This document shows, piece by piece, positions 58,855 to 64,000 of a stretch of 64,000 nucleotides of DNA. The notes under the pieces are model-generated. The model worked only from the letters and a program-made list of their open reading frames with translations. It did not search any database and was not told where the DNA came from. Numbering within the stretch: position 1 is the first letter of the stretch; the number at the start of each line of letters is the position of its first letter. The translations under genes and the position numbers were made by a program. The DNA comes from Bacteroidaceae bacterium (GTDB lineage: Bacteria; Bacteroidota; Bacteroidia; Bacteroidales; Bacteroidaceae): NCBI GenBank assembly GCA_017503065.1, contig JAFVTT010000005.1:1-64000 (forward strand), given 5' to 3'.

Positions 58855-61002
58855 TTACTTTACGAACTTGTTGACCAGACACGCCACATATTCGGCATCC
58901 TCCAGCGTCATCAGCGGAGAAATGGGCAGTGATAGTTCTTCCTCGTGTATCCTCTGCGTCAGTGGCAACGGACCGTGCTCCAGATGCTTCAGGGCATCCT
59001 GCTTGTGCGGTGCTATCGGATAGTGTATTAATGTCTGCACACCTGCCTCGGCGAGGTACTTCTGCAAGGCATCGCGCTCGGCACACCGTATGGGGAACAC
59101 ATGCCACACACACTCCTGCTCTTCCTTGGGCCACAGAGGCAACTGTATCATCGGGTTCTTTATTCCGTCTATGTATTTCCTGGCTATCTCCCTGCGGTGT
59201 GCGTTGTCCTTGTCCAGCCGGGGCAGTTTCACACGCAAGGCGGCCGCCTGTATCTCGTCCATGCGGCTGTTCACTCCCTCGTATTCATTGACATACTTCA
59301 CGCTGCTTCCATAGTTGGCCATGCAGCGCACCACGCGTGCCAGTTCGTCATCGTCGGTAACCACGCAACCGGCATCGCCCAGGGCACCCAGATTCTTGCC
59401 GGGATAGAAACTGAACCCTGCCGCATCGCCCAGATGTCCGGCTCTCCTGCCCTGCCACATCGCACCATGTGCCTGTGCGGCATCCTCCACAACCACCAGA
59501 CCGTGCTCCCTGGCAAGAAGCAGGATGTTCTCCATATCGGGGCACACCCTTCCGTACAGATGTACAGGCATAATGGCCCTCGTACTGTCCGTTACGGCTT
59601 TGGCGCAATCATCGGCATGGATGGTATAATCCCCCAACTTAGGTTCCACAAGCACGGGTTTCAGTCCAGCCTCCCTTATGGCCAGTATGCTTGCTATGTA
59701 TGTATTTGCCGGCACTATCATCTCATCTCCGTCGCTCCACCCCCTCAGGGTCTTGTAGGCACGCAATATCAAGGCCAGCGCATCAAGGCCGTTTCCGCAA
59801 AGCACGGCATTGGAGGTTCCCACATACCTGCACCAGTCGCGCTCGAAGAGGCGGTTTTCCTCTCCCAACAGATACCTGCCGCTTTGCATGGCATGCAACA
59901 TGCTGTCGGACAGTTCCGGCTCGAAACTTTCGTTTATGGCCTTCAGATCCAGGAAAGGCACGCTCCGTCGTCCCACCTCGGGTGCTATCTCGGACATCTT
60001 CAGCAGACGGTTGCGCTTCAGTTCCAACTTGTACACGTCGTAGCATACAGCCCTGCCACCGAAACCCTCCTTCTGGAAAATCAGTCCCTCGTTCAGGAAC
60101 TGTCCGCCGTTCTCCGTACTTATGCCGAAGTCTATAAACTCCTTATCCTTGTAGCGCTCTCCGCAGATGTGGCGCAACAGCAGGTCCAGAGCACCATATT
60201 TGCGACCGTCCGCCACGGAGGCGATATACTGTATGTGTGCCACGTTCTCTGTCTCGAAGACCACTATGCCGGAAACTATCCTCGCATTCGTGTCCTTCAC
60301 CACAAAGAGTCTTATGTTCCTGGGGAAACGGTTCATCAGCAGGGCCATCTCGTCGGCCGTATGCACGGGCTTGGCGTTGTGGTACGTGCCCAAGACCTCC
60401 TCCAGAACCTGCCAGTATTCCCTCAGGCAAGCCTCATCCCCCTCTCTCATGCGCTCTATGTAGAAACCGCATTCCAGTGCCTTCTTGGCCTTGCGCACGC
60501 GCAGGGTGCGCATGCTCAACGGATTTGCCACGCTCAGCACCGTAGCCACGGCACGCCCCTCCAACTGCGCCCCGGCACGAAACAGGGCATAGAGGTCCTC
60601 CTGGCTGGGCACCCTACTATATATATAAGGTATGGCCCTGTACACCAAGGTCCTTGCACCCAGCAGGCTGGCATAGTACATCAGTATCTTCTGCATTGCC
60701 TTCAGCACCTCGCTCTGCGTTATGCTCGGTTTGGTTATCAGACCGCCGTAGGTCAGCCCCTGATGGGAATAGACGGTCTTCTCCTCCTCCACCCAATTGG
60801 CAGGAAACAGGGCCACCAGGCTGTCGTCGCTCAGTTCGGAATCGTTGTTGTCATCGTTGTACACCAGCAGGGAGCAGTCAAAGAACCTGTCTGCATGGTA
60901 GTCCATGAAGTTCCTGTCCAGCAGGAACGTACCCTGCTTGCTCTCCTCCACAAACCGGTTCCACACCTCCCTCTTGTTGACGCTATATGGTTGTATTGTC
61001 AT
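58855..61002 (-). CDS. Fusion: FemAB/GNAT-like acyltransferase plus DegT/DnrJ sugar aminotransferase
   Basis: Protein of 715 residues with two enzymes. Residues ~1-340 form an acyltransferase-like double domain ([25 protein letters not shown]..., [56 protein letters not shown]), which resembles FemAB/GNAT proteins. Residues ~350-715 form a PLP-dependent aminotransferase of the DegT/DnrJ/EryC1 family: [49 protein letters not shown] and [15 protein letters not shown] with the PLP lysine. With the FdtA-like gene 30 bases upstream it fits a route to an N-acylated 3-amino sugar, in which isomerase, aminotransferase and acyltransferase steps are combined. No sugar-nucleotide genes are nearby. Confidence 0.85.
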   Translation of the reverse strand: MTIQPYSVNKREVWNRFVEESKQGTFLLDRNFMDYHADRFFDCSLLVYNDDNNDSELSDDSLVALFPANWVEEEKTVYSHQGLTYGGLITKPSITQSEVLKAMQKILMYYASLLGARTLVYRAIPYIYSRVPSQEDLYALFRAGAQLEGRAVATVLSVANPLSMRTLRVRKAKKALECGFYIERMREGDEACLREYWQVLEEVLGTYHNAKPVHTADEMALLMNRFPRNIRLFVVKDTNARIVSGIVVFETENVAHIQYIASVADGRKYGALDLLLRHICGERYKDKEFIDFGISTENGGQFLNEGLIFQKEGFGGRAVCYDVYKLELKRNRLLKMSEIAPEVGRRSVPFLDLKAINESFEPELSDSMLHAMQSGRYLLGEENRLFERDWCRYVGTSNAVLCGNGLDALALILRAYKTLRGWSDGDEMIVPANTYIASILAIREAGLKPVLVEPKLGDYTIHADDCAKAVTDSTRAIMPVHLYGRVCPDMENILLLAREHGLVVVEDAAQAHGAMWQGRRAGHLGDAAGFSFYPGKNLGALGDAGCVVTDDDELARVVRCMANYGSSVKYVNEYEGVNSRMDEIQAAALRVKLPRLDKDNAHRREIARKYIDGIKNPMIQLPLWPKEEQECVWHVFPIRCAERDALQKYLAEAGVQTLIHYPIAPHKQDALKHLEHGPLPLTQRIHEEELSLPISPLMTLEDAEYVACLVNKFVK

Positions 61003-61032
61003 ATCCTAAAAATCAAGAATGTGCCACGGCAT

Positions 61033-61470
61033 TCATTCGCCACCCTCCTTCTTGCCGTAAACCGACATGAACTCGTCAAAGTCCCTTATATATCCCTCCA
61101 GCGAGAACTCCTCGCTTGCACCCACCACCACTACAGAATCCTGGGCAAACTCCTCCAGAGAGCACCACACTCCCTCGGGTATCACCACGGCATAGTCGGG
61201 GCGGTCCAGCAGGAACTCGCGGTTCTCCTGTCCGTTGTCTATCTTCAGACGGAAACTTCCCTTCACACAACATACAATCTCCTTGCACGTCGTGTGGGCA
61301 TGACCTCCGCGCCTAGCATTTTCCGGCACGTCAGTTATCCAGAACATGCGTTTCAACGGAAAGGGAATATCCTTCGTTTCTTCAGCAAAAGTAAGCAGCC
61401 CTCTGCTGTCCCTATTTGAGCGCAAATGCACCTCCAGGTTATCCAACGGGGCATGTTTCTCCTTCTTCAT
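61033..61470 (-). CDS. FdtA/QdtA-like sugar 3,4-ketoisomerase (cupin)
   Basis: Protein of 145 residues. The cupin core is clear: FWITDVPENARRGGHAHTTCKEIVCCVKGSF (~43-73, with the conserved HAH histidines) and DYAVVIPEGVWCSLEEFAQDSVVVVGASEEF. FdtA-type enzymes convert dTDP-4-keto-6-deoxyglucose to the 3-keto isomer, the substrate for the aminotransferase encoded next. It starts MKKEKHAPLDNLEVHLRSNRDSRG. It is the first gene of the transcript. Confidence 0.9.
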   Translation of the reverse strand: MKKEKHAPLDNLEVHLRSNRDSRGLLTFAEETKDIPFPLKRMFWITDVPENARRGGHAHTTCKEIVCCVKGSFRLKIDNGQENREFLLDRPDYAVVIPEGVWCSLEEFAQDSVVVVGASEEFSLEGYIRDFDEFMSVYGKKEGGE

Positions 61471-61495
61471 GGTTCTTTATACGAGAATGTTAGGA

Positions 61496-61503
61496 CAAAG
61501 TTA
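61496..61503 (-). promoter_or_regulatory. -7 promoter element of the fdtA-like operon
   Basis: TAACTTTG on the minus strand, 25 bases upstream of the ATG at 61470. It is divergent from the tRNA promoter. Confidence 0.55.
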
Positions 61504-61524
61504 CAAAAAATTATCCACAAATGC

Positions 61525-61555
61525 TTGCATGAATCAAAAAAAAGCTATACCTTTG
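61525..61555 (+). promoter_or_regulatory. Promoter of the tRNA-Ser/tRNA-Glu unit
   Basis: TTG (61525-61527), 20 bases, TACCTTTG (61548-61555). Confidence 0.75.
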
Positions 61556-61630
61556 CATCGCAATTGAGAGGAAAGAGGTCAAGAGAGACCTCAATAAAGA
61601 CCTTTGAAATCATAGGAAGCATCCAAGTTT

Positions 61631-61717
61631 GGAAGTGTGGGTGAGTGGCTGAAACCACCAGTTTGCTAAACTGACGTACGGGTTACCGTACCGGGGGTTC
61701 GAATCCCCCCGCTTCCG
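61631..61717 (+). tRNA. tRNA-Ser (GCT)
   Basis: Class II tRNA of 87 bases: acceptor GGAAGTG/CGCTTCC, anticodon region CAGTTTGCTAAACTG (anticodon GCT), long variable arm GTACGGGTTACCGTAC and T arm GGGGGTTCGAATCCCCC. Discriminator G. Confidence 0.95.
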
Positions 61718-61746
61718 CAAAGGTCTTAAGGTTATCAATTGCAAAC

Positions 61747-61818
61747 GGCGATTTCGTCTAGGGGTTAGGACACATGCCTCTCACGCATGGAACACGGGTT
61801 CGATTCCCGTAGTCGCTA
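61747..61818 (+). tRNA. tRNA-Glu (CTC), copy 2
   Basis: It folds as copy 1 on the other strand at 41647-41718, with all 72 bases identical. It lies 29 bases after tRNA-Ser in one transcript. Confidence 0.93.
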
Positions 61819-61835
61819 CAAGACTTCAACACATC

Positions 61836-61869
61836 AAGAACTCTTTCCGATGGAAAGGGTTCTTTTTTT
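61836..61869 (+). terminator. Terminator of the tRNA-Ser/tRNA-Glu unit
   Basis: AAGAACTCTTTCC (61836-61848)/GGAAAGGGTTCTT (61852-61864), 13 bp with one G-T pair and loop GAT, followed by a T run to 61869. Confidence 0.9.
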
Positions 61870-61890
61870 ATCCTCTCATTCCTCTGTTTC

Positions 61891-62000
61891 ATCGTCACTG
61901 ACGGTAAAGTCCATCACTACTGACGGTAAACTTTATCATTACTGACGGTAAATTTTATCATCACTAACGGCAAATACCATCGCCACAGGCGATAAAGTTT
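61891..62000. repeat. 22-bp tandem array, five units (array 3)
   Basis: Units of exactly 22 bases start at 61891, 61913, 61935, 61957 and 61979. All begin ATC; the first four share ACT(G/A)ACGG(T/C)AAA and the fifth holds ATCGCC-ACA-GGCGAT. The array lies between a tRNA terminator and the convergent mutase gene. Confidence 0.88.
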
Positions 62001-62069
62001 AGAGGCGCAACCACAGTTGGTTTGCGCCTCTATTATTTATTGCCAGCCCTGATGGGCGAGGGGTAGGGA

Positions 62070-63812
62070 TTAGAGTCCGAGTGACTTCTTGATTTCCTCC
62101 ACCTTGGCCTTTGCCTTCTCTACGAGTTCGGTGTACTGGCAGGCACAGGTCATGCTGTCCTTGATTTCGCAGTAGAACTTGATCTTAGGCTCTGTACCGG
62201 AGGGACGTACGCTTATCTTGGTGCCGTCCTCGCAGAAGTACTGCAGCACATTGCTTGTTGCGGGGAAGTCCAGTTTGCTTTCGTTGCCCTGTCCGTCCTT
62301 GGCAACCAGAGTCTGGTAGTCCTTGGTGAGGACAACAGGACTGCCGGCAATCTCCTTGGGAGCCTTCTCGCCGCGGAAGTCAACCATCATCTGCTTGATT
62401 TCGTCGGCACCAGACTTACCGGGCTTGGTAACGTTGATGGTGTACTCGAAACTGAAGCCATACTCTTTGTAGATGTCCATCAGCAGGTCGTACAGGGTCT
62501 TGCCCTGATCCTTTGCCCATGCCGCAATCTCGCAGATAAGGCAGATGCTGGCTGGAGCGTCCTTGTCTCGAACCTTGTCGTAGGGCAGGAAGCCGAAACT
62601 CTCCTCGCCGCCGCCGATGTACTTCTGCTTGCCTTCGGAGATGGCAATCTCGCGTGCAATCCACTTGAAGCCTGTGTAGCAGTCGCGCAGTTCCACGTTG
62701 TTCTTCTTTGCCATCTCGGCGATTACCTCGGTGGTAACGATGGTCTTCACGAGGAAGTCGCTGGGCTTGAGTTGGCCAAGGGCAATCTTGTTCTTGATGA
62801 TGTAGTAGACGAACATCATGGCGGTCTGGTTGCCGTTGATAATCTGCCATTCACCCTCGGGGTTGCGGCAAACGATGGCCAGACGGTCGGCGTCGGGGTC
62901 GGTGGCAACAACGAGGTCGGCATTCAACTTGGTACCCAGGTTCATGCCCAGTGTCATAGCCTCGGCATTCTCGGGGTTGGGGCTAACCACGGTGGGGAAG
63001 TCGCCGTCGACAATCATCTGCTCGGGAACAACGTTGATGTTCTGGAAGCCCCATGAGCGCAAGCACAGGGGAACGATGACGCGTCCTGTTCCGTGCATGG
63101 CGCTGTAAACGATGTTCAGGTCCTTCTGGCGCAGGATGACGTCCTGGTCTATCATGGCTTCCTTCACGGCGGTCATGTAGTCATAGTCCATCTCGCCGCC
63201 GATAACCTGGATGAGGTCCCAGTTGGGTTCGAACTTCACGTCGTCTATCTGTACCTTGTTCACCTCGTCGATGATACCCTTGTCGTGCGGAGCCAGTACC
63301 TGTGCACCGTCAGCCCAGTAAGCCTTGTATCCGTTGTACTCCTTGGGGTTGTGAGAAGCGGTTACGTTCACACCGGCAACGGCACCCAACTGACGGATGG
63401 CAAAACTGATTTCGGGTGTGGGACGCAGGCTTTCGAACAGGTATGCCTTGATGCCGTTGGCGCTGAAGATGGCGGCAACGCTCTCGGCAAACATGCGTCC
63501 GTTGTTGCGGCAGTCATGACCTACAACCACGCTCTGTCCTCCCTCGGGGAAAGCCTTGTTGATGTAGTTGGCAAAGCCCTGTGTGGCCATGCCCACGATG
63601 TACTTGTTCATGCGGTTGGTGCCCACGCCCATGATACCGCGCAGACCACCAGTACCGAATTCCAGACTCTGATAGAAGGCGTCAATCAGAGGAGTCTTGT
63701 CCTCGTTGTCCAAGAGAGCCTTCACCTCTGCCTTTGTTTCGGCATCATACTTGTCACTGTCGAGCCACTTCTGTGCTTCGGCCTGACAACGCAAAATCAA
63801 TTCCTGATCCAT
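62070..63812 (-). CDS. Phosphoglucomutase/phosphomannomutase
   Basis: Alpha-D-phosphohexomutase of 580 residues, the length of the PgcA/Pgm2-like group. Domain I has the phosphoserine loop VTASHNPKEYNGYKAYW (~150-166), with the catalytic serine. The metal site is DLVVATDPDADRLAIV (~303-318), the sugar-recognition loop GGGEESFGFLPY (~400) and the C-terminal phosphate loop RPSGTEPKIKFY (~535). It interconverts hexose 1- and 6-phosphates for glycolysis and surface sugar synthesis. It is a single-gene unit with its own promoter. Confidence 0.95.
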   Translation of the reverse strand: MDQELILRCQAEAQKWLDSDKYDAETKAEVKALLDNEDKTPLIDAFYQSLEFGTGGLRGIMGVGTNRMNKYIVGMATQGFANYINKAFPEGGQSVVVGHDCRNNGRMFAESVAAIFSANGIKAYLFESLRPTPEISFAIRQLGAVAGVNVTASHNPKEYNGYKAYWADGAQVLAPHDKGIIDEVNKVQIDDVKFEPNWDLIQVIGGEMDYDYMTAVKEAMIDQDVILRQKDLNIVYSAMHGTGRVIVPLCLRSWGFQNINVVPEQMIVDGDFPTVVSPNPENAEAMTLGMNLGTKLNADLVVATDPDADRLAIVCRNPEGEWQIINGNQTAMMFVYYIIKNKIALGQLKPSDFLVKTIVTTEVIAEMAKKNNVELRDCYTGFKWIAREIAISEGKQKYIGGGEESFGFLPYDKVRDKDAPASICLICEIAAWAKDQGKTLYDLLMDIYKEYGFSFEYTINVTKPGKSGADEIKQMMVDFRGEKAPKEIAGSPVVLTKDYQTLVAKDGQGNESKLDFPATSNVLQYFCEDGTKISVRPSGTEPKIKFYCEIKDSMTCACQYTELVEKAKAKVEEIKKSLGL

Positions 63813-63858
63813 GATAAATTATAGATTTAATGTTAGTGATTAATCGTATTTACGCATA

Positions 63859-63890
63859 CAAAGATAGGAATTATTTAGGGGAACGCCAAA
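63859..63890 (-). promoter_or_regulatory. Promoter of the phosphohexomutase gene
   Basis: On the minus strand TTTG (63890-63887), 20 bases, TATCTTTG (63866-63859): a full consensus match 47 bases upstream of the ATG. From 63891 to the window end I see no gene. Confidence 0.8.
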
Positions 63891-64000
63891 TACTTGAGGT
63901 AAATTTTTGACATTGTCATGGCATAGTGTAGTGAAGGCGACTTCCTGTTTGTCGCAAAAAAAATGCCCTTTCAACTATCCCAAATACTGAAAGAATAGAG

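Noticed and set aside
61511..61519. TTATCCACA, a DnaA-box consensus
   Set aside because: It is a single box next to a tRNA promoter, with no cluster of boxes and no replication genes around it.
49421..62000. CRISPR-like appearance of the 22-bp arrays (also 24298-24385)
   Set aside because: Units are adjacent without spacers, they diverge in sequence, and no cas genes are present.

Overview
The window looks like chromosomal DNA of a Bacteroidales bacterium, most likely close to Prevotella. The evidence is the repeated -7 promoter element TAnnTTTG with TTG/TTTG about 19-20 bases upstream, many lipoproteins, Bacteroidetes family genes (DUF4301, DUF4296, 6-bladed beta-propeller lipoproteins, TPR proteins ending in a membrane-linked HTH), pyrophosphate-dependent phosphofructokinase, and a VorB-type 2-oxoacid:ferredoxin oxidoreductase. 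No phage, IS element, CRISPR array, rRNA or replication origin was found. There are four tRNA genes: Cys, Ser and two identical Glu copies.

Layout. 0-3.3 kb: a ZIP metal transporter cut by the window edge, a low-molecular-weight tyrosine phosphatase, and a GNAT/acyltransferase pair. 3.5-6.4 kb: a PrsW-like membrane protease fused to TPRs, convergent with an ECF sigma factor and a small membrane protein. 6.6-9.6 kb: a five-gene 2-oxoacid oxidoreductase operon. 9.8-20 kb: a META lipoprotein, an orphan sorting-domain fragment, mutS2, an S9 peptidase, a relA-type synthetase, DUF4301 and tRNA-Cys. 20.4-24 kb: mfd. 24.6-39.2 kb: a visibly more AT-rich locus. One leftward operon encodes two beta-propeller lipoproteins, a membrane-fusion protein, an RND pump, an outer-membrane channel and a second RND pump. 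A divergent pair encodes a TPR/membrane/HTH regulator and a third propeller lipoprotein. 39.4-41.5 kb: a polyprenol-phosphate mannosyltransferase and dihydroorotase. 41.6-52.7 kb: tRNA-Glu, an amidase-like golvesin-domain protein, a PlsC acyltransferase, pfp, two GH25 lysozymes, an SGNH hydrolase and small hypotheticals. 52.9-58.1 kb: ileS-lspA-DUF4296 and a 58-residue gene. 58.2-61.5 kb: upp, a fused acyltransferase/aminotransferase and a FdtA-like cupin for amino-sugar synthesis. 61.6-63.8 kb: tRNA-Ser, tRNA-Glu and a phosphohexomutase.

The best candidate for an undescribed system is the 24.6-39.2 kb locus. Surface beta-propeller lipoproteins, a one-component transmembrane regulator and a double RND pump share one divergent control region that carries four (A/T)TGTACAT sites. 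Two of these sites sit just upstream of the two opposed promoters.

A second theme is an unusual load of short dispersed and tandem repeats. They include a promoter-like repeat found in noncoding DNA and inside two coding sequences (mfd and a lipoprotein), a TTCCGTTTTCCG module that writes VKTENG into three unrelated proteins, three arrays with a 22-bp period in intergenic gaps, four arrays with a 9-bp period, and a palindromic AACCCAAATCGG element that begins the putative mfd mRNA and ends a small gene.
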